Assembly (NCBI RefSeq): GCF_000425165.1 | Contig: NZ_AULG01000025.1 | Location: 20,531 to 84,530, forward strand | DNA: 64,000 nucleotides | Direction of reading: 5' to 3' | Origin: Photobacterium halotolerans DSM 18316 | GTDB taxonomy: Bacteria; Pseudomonadota; Gammaproteobacteria; Enterobacterales; Vibrionaceae | Shown: in pieces, positions 49,488 through 58,856 of the stretch | How the letters are laid out: every line of letters starts with the position of its first letter | Numbering within the stretch: the first letter of the stretch is position 1 | The notes under the pieces: generated by a model | Told to the model about the DNA's origin: nothing | Seen by the model: the letters and a program-made list of their open reading frames with translations, nothing else | Databases searched by the model: none | Position numbers and translations under genes: made by a program

Positions 49488-50612
49488 TTATTCTAAAAAC
49501 GAACGTAGCTCACTTTCTCTCTCCTGGGCATCCAAATAACCGAGATTAATCAGTGCGTGTATGTAATTGGGCTCGAAAAGGATATAGCTGGTCAGGGCGG
49601 CATCGTCCTTGGGACTGATGCCCAATAAGCGCATCAGAGAGCGGGCGGCCAGCGGCATATGATGATAGAAAGCCTGGGCCAGAGGCTCAAACGACTGGCT
49701 CGGGTACAGGTGCAGGGTATCAACCGATTTGATCGCCATTTTATGCCTTTCATCGTCCGGCAGCTTACTCAGTAATGTATTGGTGTATTCCAGATGTTCC
49801 AGCTCAGCGGCCATGGTATCGCTGAAAATGGTATCCATCAGATGACCTGTCAGCATGCCCACGCCAGGGGCCTGTGTGGGATCTTGCGGCCGCAGTCTTT
49901 GATTGATCAGATCAATGATCAGTATCTTGTCTGCACCCATTTTCATCGAAGGACGCAGTGGCGTCAGCTGGTTAATCGACCCGTCGCCATAGTATGCTTG
50001 CCCAATCCGGCTGGCCGGAAAAACAAAAGGGATGGCCGATGAGGCCAGCAGGTGCTCTGTGGTGAGCAGTGAGCGGCGTCCTTTGGATTTCGAATAGGTC
50101 CAGGGCGTAATACTCTGCTGGCCCTGAAAAAAGCTGACGGTTTTGCCGCTTTTATAGCTTGAGGCCGTAATGGAAATGCCGTGCAGATTACCTGCCAGGA
50201 TCTGCTGTTCCAGCCGGCCGTAATTATTGACCTGGTTCAGCAACTGACGCAGTGGCCGATTGTCCAGTAACCCGAACGGCGGCCTGGGGTGATGCCCTGC
50301 CCGCAGCCTTGCCAGCAGCTGATGTGATAAATGCTGGGTGATGCCCCAGCTGCTGGAACGGAACACCCGTCTGCTGTGCAGGCGTGCCCAGATCCATTCC
50401 AGCTTTTTCACCCCTAATCGAAAACAGGATGCATAACAGGCAATCGCCGTGGCGTTAATGGCACCGGCAGAGGTACCACTGTAGATGGCAAAAGGGCTGT
50501 GGTGGTTACGAGGGTACCACTCAGAAATCGCTTTCAGCACGCCAACCTGGTAGGCCGCTCTGGCGCCGCCGCCGGAAAGCAAGAGACTGATTTTTGGCTT
50601 TTCCTTGCCCAT
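49488..50612 (-). CDS. Patatin-like phospholipase family protein
   Basis: A 374-residue serine lipase-like protein. The oxyanion loop LSGGGARAAYQ (about 12-22), nucleophile elbow GTSAG (46-50) and catalytic Asp in YYGDGSINQLTPLRP (about residue 210) form the complete Ser-Asp dyad. It has no signal peptide, so it is cytoplasmic or peripheral. The C-terminal ~150 residues are helical, beyond the minimal RssA-type domain. ATG 50612 is preferred to TTG 50630. The substrate is unknown. An upstream AT-rich gap separates it from proS. Confidence 0.88.
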   Translation of the reverse strand: MGKEKPKISLLLSGGGARAAYQVGVLKAISEWYPRNHHSPFAIYSGTSAGAINATAIACYASCFRLGVKKLEWIWARLHSRRVFRSSSWGITQHLSHQLLARLRAGHHPRPPFGLLDNRPLRQLLNQVNNYGRLEQQILAGNLHGISITASSYKSGKTVSFFQGQQSITPWTYSKSKGRRSLLTTEHLLASSAIPFVFPASRIGQAYYGDGSINQLTPLRPSMKMGADKILIIDLINQRLRPQDPTQAPGVGMLTGHLMDTIFSDTMAAELEHLEYTNTLLSKLPDDERHKMAIKSVDTLHLYPSQSFEPLAQAFYHHMPLAARSLMRLLGISPKDDAALTSYILFEPNYIHALINLGYLDAQERESELRSFLE

Positions 50613-50726
50613 GCAAAACGTTCCACTCAAGATACTAAACAGATGCGACAGACACTGGTGGCGTCTAGTCTAGTGATAATACTCAGTTTATTTGTAATTT
50701 AAACTGAGTATCTGTGGCACAGGCAC

Positions 50727-50750
50727 AAAAAAGCCCCCGGACGGAGGCTT
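50727..50750 (-). terminator. Terminator of proS
   Basis: On the minus strand, AAGCC-t-CCG-tc-CGG-g-GGCTT is followed by TTTTTT. It lies about 32 bases past the proS stop. Confidence 0.85.
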
Positions 50751-50782
50751 TTCTTTACTATCACAGGTCAATCAGCCAAGGC

Positions 50783-52498
50783 TTAAGCCAGCTTTTGCTT
50801 GATGAAGTCTGCAATGCTGCCGGCGGCCACAGGCTCTTTCGTACCTGTGCGGCGGTCTTTGTATTCCACTTCACCGTTTTGCAGGCTGCGATCGCCGATC
50901 ACCACAGTATGTGGCACGCCGATCAGTTCCATGTCCGCAAACATGACGCCAGGACGCTCTTTACGATCGTCAAACAGCACCTCGATACCGGCAGCCGTCA
51001 GATCCGCATACAGGGCTTCAGCAGCCTGCTGCACTTCTTCTGATTTGTGCATGTTCATCGGCACAATGGCCACCTGGAACGGCGCAATGGCATCTGGCCA
51101 GATAATACCGTTCTCATCGTTGTTCTGTTCGATAGCCGCTGCGACCACACGGGTACAGCCAATACCGTAACAACCCATTTCCATCACGGCTTGCTTGCCG
51201 TTGGCATCCAGCACAGTGGCGTTCATGGATGAAGAGTAGTTAGTACCCAGCTGGAAGATATGGCCCACTTCGATACCGCGCTTGAGCAAGATAGTCCCTT
51301 GACCGCATGGGCTCGGGTCACCCTCAACCACATTGCGCAGATCTTCGACACGACCAAGCTCAACGTCACGGCCCCAGTTGATGCCAAAGTAGTGCTTACC
51401 ATCAATGTTGGCGCCGGCACCGAAGTCGCTCATCACGGCCACGCTGCGGTCAACAATGAAAGTGGCAGGCAGGTTAACAGGTCCCAGTGAGCCCGGACCG
51501 GCATTCACAACGGCACGGATTTCTTCTTCTGTCGCAAACTCCAGCGGTTTGGCAACGCAATCGAGGTTTTCTGCTTTCACTTCATTCAGTTCGTGATCGC
51601 CACGCACGATCAGGGCGATTAATTCTGCCTCTGAGTCTTCAGACGCTTTCACGAACAGCGTTTTCACGGTTTTCTCAATCGGCAGGCCAAATTGCTCAAC
51701 CAGTTCAGCGATGGTTTTGGCGTTCGGGGTATCGACCAGCTTCATCTCTTCTGTTGGCGCGGCGCGCTCGGTGGCAGGTGCCAGCGCTTCGGCTTTCTCG
51801 ATGTTGGCGGCGTATTCCGACTCGGTAGAGAAGGCAATCAGATCTTCGCCACTTTCGGCCAGAACGTGGAACTCGTGCGAGCCGCTGCCGCCGATAGAAC
51901 CTGTATCTGCCAGTACGGCACGGAAATCCAGACCCATGCGACTGAAGACGTTGCTGTAAGCGCGGTACATGTCGTTATAGGTCTCTTGCAGGCTGTCTTT
52001 ATCCAGGTGGAAGGAGTAGGCATCCTTCATGATGAATTCGCGTGAGCGCATCACACCGAAACGGGGACGAACTTCATCACGGAACTTGGTCTGGATCTGA
52101 TACAGGTTCAGTGGCAACTGCTTGTAGGATTTCACCTCATTCCGCACGATGTCAGTGATCACTTCTTCATGCGTCGGGCCCAGTACAAACGGTCGGTCAT
52201 GGCGGTCAGCAATTCGCAGCAGCTCAGGACCGAATTTGTCCCAGCGGCCTGTTTCCTGCCACAGTTCAGACGGCTGAACCACAGGCATCAGTGTTTCGAC
52301 TGCACCGGCATTGTTCATTTCTTCGCGAACAATGGTTTCGACCTTACGCAGGACACGCAGACCTGTAGGCAGCCAGGTGTACAAACCTGAGGCCAGCTTA
52401 CGGATCATACCTGCACGTAGCATCAGCTGGTGGCTGATGACTTCTGCGTCGTTTGGAGTCTCCTTCAGGGTAGAAAGAAGATATTTACTGGTACGCAT
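50783..52498 (-). CDS. proS: Prolyl-tRNA synthetase
   Basis: A class II aminoacyl-tRNA synthetase of the bacterial (INS-domain) type, 571 residues. It begins [20 protein letters not shown]. Motif 2 lies around [19 protein letters not shown] and motif 3 near [15 protein letters not shown]. The YbaK-like editing insertion occupies about residues 230-390, and the anticodon-binding domain is C-terminal. The editing domain removes Ala and Cys mischarged on tRNA-Pro. It is single and well terminated. Confidence 0.97.
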   Translation of the reverse strand: MRTSKYLLSTLKETPNDAEVISHQLMLRAGMIRKLASGLYTWLPTGLRVLRKVETIVREEMNNAGAVETLMPVVQPSELWQETGRWDKFGPELLRIADRHDRPFVLGPTHEEVITDIVRNEVKSYKQLPLNLYQIQTKFRDEVRPRFGVMRSREFIMKDAYSFHLDKDSLQETYNDMYRAYSNVFSRMGLDFRAVLADTGSIGGSGSHEFHVLAESGEDLIAFSTESEYAANIEKAEALAPATERAAPTEEMKLVDTPNAKTIAELVEQFGLPIEKTVKTLFVKASEDSEAELIALIVRGDHELNEVKAENLDCVAKPLEFATEEEIRAVVNAGPGSLGPVNLPATFIVDRSVAVMSDFGAGANIDGKHYFGINWGRDVELGRVEDLRNVVEGDPSPCGQGTILLKRGIEVGHIFQLGTNYSSSMNATVLDANGKQAVMEMGCYGIGCTRVVAAAIEQNNDENGIIWPDAIAPFQVAIVPMNMHKSEEVQQAAEALYADLTAAGIEVLFDDRKERPGVMFADMELIGVPHTVVIGDRSLQNGEVEYKDRRTGTKEPVAAGSIADFIKQKLA

Positions 52499-52596
52499 TG
52501 ATGGTATCCGTTGGTAATTATGAGGATTAATATTGAGAGCAGTATATTAGCAGCGTATCTGCCTTTCGCCAAAGGGAACCCGAGGCTTATTGGCTG

Positions 52597-52618
52597 TCCG
52601 GTGACCTCAGTCACCGGA
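52597..52618. other. Perfect intergenic hairpin after trmO
   Basis: TCCGGTGAC-ctca-GTCACCGGA is a 9-bp stem just past the trmO stop. There is no T-run on the minus strand, so it may terminate weakly or protect the 3' end. Confidence 0.5.
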
Positions 52619-52625
52619 AAACAGG

Positions 52626-53360
52626 CTAAGTATAGTCTGTAAGGTCAGCTTGTCCGGGGGCGACTATTTGTTCGACCAGGACTTTATCGCCCTTAAACCG
52701 GAACAGTACGTTGTAGTCAAACAATAAGACGCCATAGCGTTTGTCATCCGTTTTCCCTTTCTTGTAGGCCGGGCGGGGATCCTGCGCCAGCACTTCTTCA
52801 ATCACCGCCTGTTGATAGGCCGCGTCTTCGCCGTCAAGCTGAACCAGTGCCGCGGGGGTAAACTCGACGGGAAGCAGTTCTGGTGTCTCTGTCGCAAATC
52901 CGCCGCTGGCATCCGGCACACTGTCGGAATAGGGAATGTAGGGCTTGATGTCAATGACAGGCGTGCCGTCAACCAAATCCACACCGGCCAAATCCAACAG
53001 GACCTGACCTTTTTCATGCCGCACGCCGATCAGTTTGATCGCCGACATTCCTATACCGTTGGGGCGAAAAGTGGCCCGGCTGGCAAAGACGCCGATGCGG
53101 TCATTTCCGCCCAGTCTGGGTGGTCTCACGGTAGGACGCCAGCCCGCCGACAGGTTCTGATCAAATAAAAACAACAGCCACAAATGGCTGAACTGCGCTA
53201 TGCCTCTGATCGATTCCGGCGTGTTCGCATCGCCGCAAAGCACCAGGGTTGCTCTGGCGCTGGGTACCAGGCCGGGCTGGCGGGGAACGGCGAATTTCTC
53301 TTTGTAGGGGGAGTGGATGACACCAATCGGCTCAATCTGAAAAGTCATTTTCTCTGTCAT
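52626..53360 (-). CDS. trmO: tRNA (N6-threonylcarbamoyladenosine(37)-N6)-methyltransferase TrmO
   Basis: An SAM-dependent enzyme that methylates t6A37 to m6t6A in tRNA-Thr(GGU). The N-terminal beta-barrel TsaA domain starts FQIEPIGVIHSPYKEKFAVP, with RPPRLGGNDRIGVFASRATF and RPNGIGMSAIKL further on. The reading frame starts higher, at 53402, but homologs begin near MTEKMTFQIEPIG, so ATG 53360 (or 53348) is chosen, giving 244 residues; E. coli has 235. It is divergent from the L31B gene. Confidence 0.92.
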   Translation of the reverse strand: MTEKMTFQIEPIGVIHSPYKEKFAVPRQPGLVPSARATLVLCGDANTPESIRGIAQFSHLWLLFLFDQNLSAGWRPTVRPPRLGGNDRIGVFASRATFRPNGIGMSAIKLIGVRHEKGQVLLDLAGVDLVDGTPVIDIKPYIPYSDSVPDASGGFATETPELLPVEFTPAALVQLDGEDAAYQQAVIEEVLAQDPRPAYKKGKTDDKRYGVLLFDYNVLFRFKGDKVLVEQIVAPGQADLTDYT

Positions 53361-53456
53361 TCGTGCTTGTCGCTGCAGATCATATCTGCCAGACCTTAGC
53401 ACATCTCAATGTGGTGTTGCTGAAAATCTTGTTGTAGGAAAACCGCATTGAGTGTT

Positions 53457-53473
53457 ATGTTATACTATAACAT
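53457..53473. promoter_or_regulatory. Zur box upstream of rpmE2-rpmJ2
   Basis: ATGTTATACTATAACAT is a perfect palindrome around a central C and matches the Zur consensus (GTTATA-N-TATAAC core). It overlaps the -10-like TATACT (53461-53466) and lies 19 bases before the L31B start. Zinc-bound Zur would block the promoter, and zinc starvation would relieve it. Confidence 0.9.
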
Positions 53474-53491
53474 TTAATGCGAGGAGGCATG

Positions 53492-53743
53492 ATGAAACCA
53501 GGTATCCATCCCGAGTACCGTAAAGTGGTATTTCACGACACAAGCGTAGATAAATATTTCATTGTCGGTTCGACGCTGAAGACTGACAAAACCATCACAT
53601 GGCAGGACGGCAAGGAGTACCCCTACTTCTTGCTGGACGTGTCGTCTGAATCGCACCCTTTCTACACCGGCAAGCAGCGGGTGATTAAGACAGAAGGCCG
53701 GATGGCAAACTTTAACCGCCGTTTTGCGGCGTTTAGCAAGTAA
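53492..53743 (+). CDS. rpmE2: 50S ribosomal protein L31 type B (zinc-independent)
   Basis: The alternative L31 (YkgM type) that replaces zinc-binding L31 under zinc limitation, freeing zinc. The 83 residues start [20 protein letters not shown] and lack the CxxC zinc ligands of form A. ATG 53492 is preferred to ATG 53489 because GAGGAGG ends four bases upstream. It sits directly under a Zur box and is followed after nine bases by the L36B gene. Confidence 0.95.
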   Translation: MKPGIHPEYRKVVFHDTSVDKYFIVGSTLKTDKTITWQDGKEYPYFLLDVSSESHPFYTGKQRVIKTEGRMANFNRRFAAFSK

Positions 53744-53752
53744 GGAAGAAAA

Positions 53753-53896
53753 ATGAAGGTGTTAAGTTCACTCAAAAGTGCCAAACAGCGTCACCGGGAT
53801 TGTCAGGTGGTAAAACGCCGTGGCCGCATTTATGTGATTTGTAAATCCAATCCACGTTTCAAGGCCGTCCAGGGCACGGTGAAAAAGAAGAAGTAA
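53753..53896 (+). CDS. rpmJ2: 50S ribosomal protein L36 type B
   Basis: A 47-residue basic protein, [20 protein letters not shown] followed by [20 protein letters not shown] and a lysine tail. It matches the C-minus form of L36 (YkgO), which lacks the full set of zinc ligands. AAGGAAG lies seven bases before ATG 53753. It is part of the Zur-regulated L31B-L36B operon. The gene is short enough to be missed by length-filtered gene calling. Confidence 0.95.
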   Translation: MKVLSSLKSAKQRHRDCQVVKRRGRIYVICKSNPRFKAVQGTVKKKK

Positions 53897-53941
53897 ACGA
53901 CCGGGATGTCTGGTCGGTTCATTGTCCCTGTCCGGAACAAC

Positions 53942-53969
53942 AAAAGCCCCGTTGCAGGGGCTTTTGAAC
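53942..53969. terminator. Bidirectional terminator between rpmJ2 and metQ
   Basis: AAAAGCCCC-gttgca-GGGGCTTTT, with further T on the plus side (GAACTTTT) and T4 on the minus side. It ends the L31B-L36B transcript and probably metNIQ. Confidence 0.88.
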
Positions 53970-54000
53970 TTTTATCGGCAAGGTGTTGCGAGGCGATGGC

Positions 54001-54825
54001 TTACCAGCCTTTGACGATGCCGCCTTTGAAGATCTCCATCGCCGCATCGTTCACCGCATCAGACTGATATGCCTTAATGAAGGTCTGCACGTTTTCGGCA
54101 TTCACATTATCTTCACGGGCAACAATCAGGTTCACATACGGTGACTCTTTGCCTTCCACAAAGATACCGTCGTGATCCGGAGACAGGTCGATAGTGCTGG
54201 CATAGGTGTTGTTGATAATCGCCAGTTTGACGTCATCCAGAGAACGCGGCAGTTGCGGTGCTTCCAGCTCAACGATGTCCAGATTCTTTGGATTTTCAAC
54301 GATATCCAGCACAGTGGCTGTCAGGCCTGCGCCGTCTTTAAGTTTGATCAGGCCTTGTTGCTGCAGCAACAGCAGTGAGCGGCCCAGGTTGGTTGGATCG
54401 TTTGGCACTGCGATCTGATCACCGTCTTGCAGCTCATCGACAGAAGCGATTTTGCTTGAGTAGGCGGCAATCGGGTAAACAAAGGTGTTACCGGCAATCG
54501 CGAACTTGTAGCCACGGTCTTTCATTTGCTGATCCAGGTAAGGTTTATGCTGGAAGGCGTTCACGTCAATCGAGCCTTCTTCCAGCGCCGCGTTAGGTGA
54601 CACATAGTCGGTGAAAGTGATCAGCTCAACCTCCAGACCATATTTGTCTTTGGCTTCTTTGGCGGCCACTTCAGCTACCTGTGCTTCAGCACCAGCCATC
54701 ACACCCACTTTGATTTTGTTGTTGTCAGCAGCAGTGGTGGATTCTTGTTTCTCGCCACAGCCGGTCAGTGCCAGAGCTGACGCCAGACCCGCGACTGCAA
54801 AGAAATGTTTAATATTCAGAGCCAT
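54001..54825 (-). CDS. metQ: Methionine ABC transporter substrate-binding lipoprotein MetQ
   Basis: A periplasmic NlpA-family lipoprotein that binds D- and L-methionine for MetNI. ATG 54825 (AGGAG upstream) gives 274 residues. The lipobox LALTGC places lipidation at Cys23, and the mature domain starts KIKVGVMAGAEAQVAEV. The long upstream frame (to 54903) is not translated in homologs. It is third gene of metNIQ after a 123-base gap with a CA-rich leader, which may allow separate control. Confidence 0.96.
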   Translation of the reverse strand: MALNIKHFFAVAGLASALALTGCGEKQESTTAADNNKIKVGVMAGAEAQVAEVAAKEAKDKYGLEVELITFTDYVSPNAALEEGSIDVNAFQHKPYLDQQMKDRGYKFAIAGNTFVYPIAAYSSKIASVDELQDGDQIAVPNDPTNLGRSLLLLQQQGLIKLKDGAGLTATVLDIVENPKNLDIVELEAPQLPRSLDDVKLAIINNTYASTIDLSPDHDGIFVEGKESPYVNLIVAREDNVNAENVQTFIKAYQSDAVNDAAMEIFKGGIVKGW

Positions 54826-54948
54826 TGTACTTCTCCTATTGTTCAGGGAATCCCTGTACTTTGTTGTCGTTGTATTTCTGTAACTTATCGGTTTCGCCGG
54901 CAAGCCATGTCCGGCGGATGTGAGTTTTCTGTTGTGTTCCCGTCAAAC

Positions 54949-55635
54949 TTATCTGTGGTCGACGCGGCGGACCAGATGATCCCCGGCGGACTGGATCAGC
55001 TGTACTAACACGACCAGCATGATCACAGTGATCATCATGACTGTGCCGTCAAAGCGCTGATAGCCATAGCGGATACCGACATCACCTAAACCGCCGCCGC
55101 CGACCGTGCCTGCCATGGCCGAGTAGCTGACCAGGGTGACCAGAGTAATAGTGACGGCATTGATAATGCCCGGCAGCGCTTCCGGCAGCAGCACCTTGCG
55201 AATGATTTGCACCGGTGTGGCTCCCATAGCTTGTGCGGCTTCAACCAGGCCGCTGGGCACTTCGAGCAGCGCACCTTCCACCAGGCGGGCGATAAAGGGA
55301 ATCGCGCCGACTGTCAGTGGCACAATGGCCGCCGCCGTACCGATGGAGCTGCCCACCACAAAGCGGGTGAACGGAATAATGGCCACCAGCAGAATAATGA
55401 ACGGGATCGAGCGGCCGATATTGACGATGCCACCCAGTACTTTATTCAAGCCCGGATTGGCCAGCAGGCCGTTGGGTTTGGTCAGGTGCAGGGCGACACC
55501 GACAGGAATACCGATGGCGAAACCAATCAGGCCGGAGGCGAAGACCATCATCAGTGTTTCGCCTAAAGCGTCAGTCAGCAGACCAATCAGGCGTTCGTTG
55601 GTTTGCCACCAGGTGGCGATAGAATCAAGCAACAT
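54949..55635 (-). CDS. metI: Methionine ABC transporter permease MetI
   Basis: A 228-residue inner-membrane subunit with five or six transmembrane helices, of the MetI/BPD family. The EAA loop that contacts MetN is [20 protein letters not shown] (about residues 130-149). Its start overlaps the end of metN by 11 bases. Confidence 0.96.
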   Translation of the reverse strand: MLLDSIATWWQTNERLIGLLTDALGETLMMVFASGLIGFAIGIPVGVALHLTKPNGLLANPGLNKVLGGIVNIGRSIPFIILLVAIIPFTRFVVGSSIGTAAAIVPLTVGAIPFIARLVEGALLEVPSGLVEAAQAMGATPVQIIRKVLLPEALPGIINAVTITLVTLVSYSAMAGTVGGGGLGDVGIRYGYQRFDGTVMMITVIMLVVLVQLIQSAGDHLVRRVDHR

Positions 55636-56659
55636 AACCCAGCACCTCTACATTTACTTTGTGTTCGCGAAGGAAAGCGATGGTTTGTTGTGTCGCTTCT
55701 TCAGAGCCAAAAAATTCCGCCAGCATCAGGCCGAACTTCACACCGCCGGCATAATCCATGTCGGCACTCAGAATGTTGGCATCAATACCGAACTGCCGCG
55801 ATGCCTGACTGAGCAGCGGCGCATCCACGGAAGCGCCGGTGAACTCCAGCCGTATCAGCGGATAGTTTGTTGCGGTACGCTCGGTTTCCAGGCGCGCTTT
55901 ATAATCTTCCGGTATCGACAGATCTAAGGTAGAACGGATAAATTCACGTGCCAGTTCTGTTTTCGGATGGGCAAAGATATCACCCACCGGACCTTTCTCG
56001 ACCAGCTCGCCGTTGCCTATGATGGCCACTTCTGAGCAGATGCTTTTCACCACGTTCATCTCATGGGTGATCAGCAAAATGGTCAGGTTCAGCTTATTAT
56101 TGATTTCTTTCAGTAACTCAAGGATGGACTGGGTAGTGGCCGGATCCAGTGCGCTGGTGGCTTCGTCACACAGCAGGACTTTAGGATCGGAGGCCAGGGC
56201 ACGGGCAATCGCCACCCGCTGTTTTTGTCCGCCGCTGAGATTAGACGGGTAGGACTGATGTTTGTCAGCCAAGCCAACCAGATGGAGCAATTCGGTCACT
56301 TTGCGTTTGCTTTCCGCTTTATCCGTGCCGGCCAGTTCCAGCGGCAGCGCGACATTGTCGAAAACAGTGCGGGACGATAACAGGTTAAAATGCTGGAAAA
56401 TCATGCCGATTTTACGGCGAGCCAGCGTCAATTCCTGATTAGAGAGCTGAGTGAGATCGATACCATCAACAATGATGTGCCCTGAGGTCGGCTTCTCAAG
56501 CAAGTTAACGCAACGTATCAGGGTACTTTTTCCCGCACCGGACGCACCGATGACACCAAAAATCGTGCCTTGCTCAATGCTGAGGTTGATATCGCGTAAG
56601 GCGTGGATCTCTTTATCCCCGACTCTGAAGGTTTTATTGACCCTGTTGATCTCTATCAT
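55625..56659 (-). CDS. metN: Methionine ABC transporter ATPase MetN
   Basis: The ATP-hydrolysing subunit, 344 residues (E. coli 343). Walker [10 protein letters not shown] (38-46), Q-loop region IFQHFNLL, signature LSGGQKQR, Walker B VLLCDEAT, and the C-terminal NIL/ACT-like domain (about 265-344) that mediates methionine transinhibition. ATG 56659 with AGGAC upstream is the start; the open frame beyond it is leader. First gene of metNIQ. Confidence 0.97.
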   Translation of the reverse strand: MIEINRVNKTFRVGDKEIHALRDINLSIEQGTIFGVIGASGAGKSTLIRCVNLLEKPTSGHIIVDGIDLTQLSNQELTLARRKIGMIFQHFNLLSSRTVFDNVALPLELAGTDKAESKRKVTELLHLVGLADKHQSYPSNLSGGQKQRVAIARALASDPKVLLCDEATSALDPATTQSILELLKEINNKLNLTILLITHEMNVVKSICSEVAIIGNGELVEKGPVGDIFAHPKTELAREFIRSTLDLSIPEDYKARLETERTATNYPLIRLEFTGASVDAPLLSQASRQFGIDANILSADMDYAGGVKFGLMLAEFFGSEEATQQTIAFLREHKVNVEVLGYVA

Positions 56660-56823
56660 GCTGTGTCCTGCTACTGCTTTTTTTAACTTGCTCGCTGTGT
56701 TGTAAACCAGCATAGCTTTATGGTCGTAATTTCGCCTGCATTAGTGTTTTTGTGTGTGGTTTAAGCGATAGACCTTGTCATCTTCTTGTGTTCTCGGAAT
56801 TTTTCCGTGTCATCTGTTGTTGG

Positions 56824-56884
56824 ATGCTAGGGTGTCTAGATGGCTAAGTCAATAGATATTTTTACGTCTAGACGGCTAAATCAA
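56824..56884 (-). promoter_or_regulatory. metNIQ promoter with MetJ-like operator repeats
   Basis: On the minus strand, -35 TTGACT (56847-56852) and -10 TAGCAT (56824-56829) are 17 bases apart. Two copies of a GTCTAGA(T/C)GGCTAA(G/A)TCAA repeat (56834-56852 and 56866-56884, period 32) cover the spacer and the region upstream. They contain near-matches to the MetJ met box AGACGTCT. Methionine/SAM repression by MetJ is the expected control. Confidence 0.78.
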
Positions 56885-57002
56885 AAAACGCTGCGATTAA
56901 GCCAAAAAAGTGTCAGCCAGTCTGTCTGAGGATAAAGAGATGATTCCGCGTGTCAGCCATGCCATAATTTAGCGAATTTGATTTCTATCTTTAGGTGATC
57001 GC

Positions 57003-57560
57003 TTGGCTAAGCCTGCTGTGTTTGTTGATCGTGACGGCGTCATTAACGTTGATCACGGCTATGTCCATACTGTTGACGACTTTGAATATATCGAAGGGGT
57101 GTTTGACGCCTGCAAGAAACTGAAAGAGCAGGGTTACCTTCTGGTGCTGGTGACCAATCAGGCCGGTATTGCCAGAGGCATGTATACCGAAGATGAATTC
57201 CTGACCCTGACAGAGTGGATGGACTGGAATTTTGTCGATAACGGTGTTGAATTTGACGGGATTTATTACTGCCCGCATCACCCGACAGAAGGAAAGGGCG
57301 ATTATCTGCAAGATTGTGATTGCCGCAAGCCCAAGCCAGGCATGTTTATTTCAGCCCGTGATTTTCTGAACATTGATATGGCCCGTTCAGTGATGATTGG
57401 CGATAAAACCGATGATATGACAGCGGCGCAAGCAGCGGACGTGGGCACCAGAATTCTGGTGCGTACCGGTAAGCCGGTCACTCCTGAAGGGGAGGCACTG
57501 GCATCGGTTGTGCTCGACAGTGTCGCGGATGTACCGGCCTGGTTAGCGGCCAACCACTGA
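57003..57560 (+). CDS. gmhB: D-glycero-beta-D-manno-heptose 1,7-bisphosphate 7-phosphatase
   Basis: A HAD-family phosphatase in the ADP-heptose pathway for the LPS inner core. The 185 residues show the DxD nucleophile [11 protein letters not shown], the second motif [10 protein letters not shown], the zinc-binding CPHH...CDCRKPKPG cluster and the last motif [15 protein letters not shown]. The start is TTG 57003 with AGGTGA upstream. Divergent from metN, as in E. coli. A strong terminator follows. Confidence 0.95.
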   Translation: MAKPAVFVDRDGVINVDHGYVHTVDDFEYIEGVFDACKKLKEQGYLLVLVTNQAGIARGMYTEDEFLTLTEWMDWNFVDNGVEFDGIYYCPHHPTEGKGDYLQDCDCRKPKPGMFISARDFLNIDMARSVMIGDKTDDMTAAQAADVGTRILVRTGKPVTPEGEALASVVLDSVADVPAWLAANH

Positions 57561-57588
57561 CTGTCCGGCATTTTCAAGGTTCATAAAA

Positions 57589-57619
57589 ACAGACACGCTC
57601 AAAGCGTGTCTGTTTTTTT
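57589..57619 (+). terminator. Terminator of gmhB
   Basis: ACAGACACGCT-caa-AGCGTGTCTGT is an 11-bp stem followed by TTTTTT. Confidence 0.93.
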
Positions 57620-57829
57620 ATATCTGTACAGTGCTCTTCCTGATGGCCTGACGGGTAGGCCAGAATATCATGATCTATTTCCCCTCTGATGCAGGGTTAA
57701 ATATAAGCGTATGTTTTTATTGTCAAATGGTGAACTGTCTGCTGTTTGGGTCATCATTAGCCATTCAACCAGCTGCTATACTCACTACACCAGGGAACAG
57801 GCTGACAATGACAGGAGTCATTTACCTTC

Positions 57830-58855
57830 ATGCTTTCATACTTTTTGCGCCGTTTGGCGCTGGTGATCCCCACTTTTATCGGCATTACGATTCTGATTTT
57901 TGCCCTTACCCGTTTTGTGCCGGGCGGACCGGTCGAGCGTATGCTGGCCAGTATTCAGGCGCAGCAAAGTATGTCTATGTCTCCGTCCATGGCAGGGGCA
58001 AGCAATGCGCTGTCAGAAGATCAACTGGCCGAACTCAATGCGTTTTACGGATTAGACAAGCCGGTATTTGAAGCCTATACCGAGTGGCTGATGAAAATGC
58101 TGTATCTGGACTTCGGGTTGTCGACCCGTTACTACGAACCGGTCTGGGACATGATTATGGACAGGCTGCCGGTGTCCATGTTCTACGGCGGCGTGACCTT
58201 TTTTCTCAGTTACTTTATCTCTATTCCTCTGGGTTACTACAAAGCTTTAAAACACGGCAGCGGCTTTGACTCCGGGTCTTCAATTCTGATTTTTGTCGGT
58301 TATGCCTTGCCGGGGTATGTGGTTGGGGTGATGCTCATTACGCTGTTCAGCTATCACCTGGAATGGTTTCCAATGGGCGGCTTTGTCAGTGACGATTTCG
58401 ATGACTATGAATCATTCTGGCAGCAGGTAAAAGATATCCTCTGGCATGCCTGCCTGCCGCTGATTTGTTACCTGATTGGTGATTTTGCCACCCTGACAAT
58501 GACAATGAAAAACAACATGATGGAGACGCTGTCAGCGGATTATATCCGTACCGCTATCGCTAAAGGATTACCCTTTTCAACCGCGGTTCGCCGCCACGCA
58601 CTTCGCAATAGTCTGATCCCCATTGCCAGCCACTTTGGAAACTCCTTGCTGTTCTTCATGACAGGATCTTTTTTGATTGAGGTGATCTTCAATATTGATG
58701 GTATCGGGCTGCTGGGCTACGAATCTATCATGGAGCGGGACTATCCTGTGGTGATGGGGATCGTGGCGATCAATACTGTGTTACTGATGCTGGGCAATAT
58801 CATTTCCGATGCTTGTGTTGCCATGATTGATCCCCGAGTGAGATTCGGAGCCTGA
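57830..58855 (+). CDS. Oligopeptide-type ABC transporter permease (DppB/YejB class)
   Basis: A 341-residue permease starting MLSYFLRRLALVIPTFIGIT, with the N-terminal helix typical of DppB/OppB/YejB, about six transmembrane helices, and an EAA-loop region YIRTAIAKGLPFSTAVRRHA. First gene of a five-gene operon (permease, permease, binding protein, two ATPases) with gaps of 1 to 34 bases. The binding protein resembles YejA, so the system may import peptides of the Yej type, but the substrate is not determined. Confidence 0.9.
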   Translation: MLSYFLRRLALVIPTFIGITILIFALTRFVPGGPVERMLASIQAQQSMSMSPSMAGASNALSEDQLAELNAFYGLDKPVFEAYTEWLMKMLYLDFGLSTRYYEPVWDMIMDRLPVSMFYGGVTFFLSYFISIPLGYYKALKHGSGFDSGSSILIFVGYALPGYVVGVMLITLFSYHLEWFPMGGFVSDDFDDYESFWQQVKDILWHACLPLICYLIGDFATLTMTMKNNMMETLSADYIRTAIAKGLPFSTAVRRHALRNSLIPIASHFGNSLLFFMTGSFLIEVIFNIDGIGLLGYESIMERDYPVVMGIVAINTVLLMLGNIISDACVAMIDPRVRFGA

Positions 58856-58856
58856 G

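Noticed and set aside
49488..50612. CBASS-type defence system built on the patatin-like gene.
   Set aside because: There is no CD-NTase, E1/E2/JAB or other defence gene nearby; the neighbour is an ordinary GGDEF protein and the surroundings are housekeeping genes.
56660..57002. A SAM riboswitch upstream of metN.
   Set aside because: No riboswitch core is visible; promoter and MetJ-like repeats explain the region.
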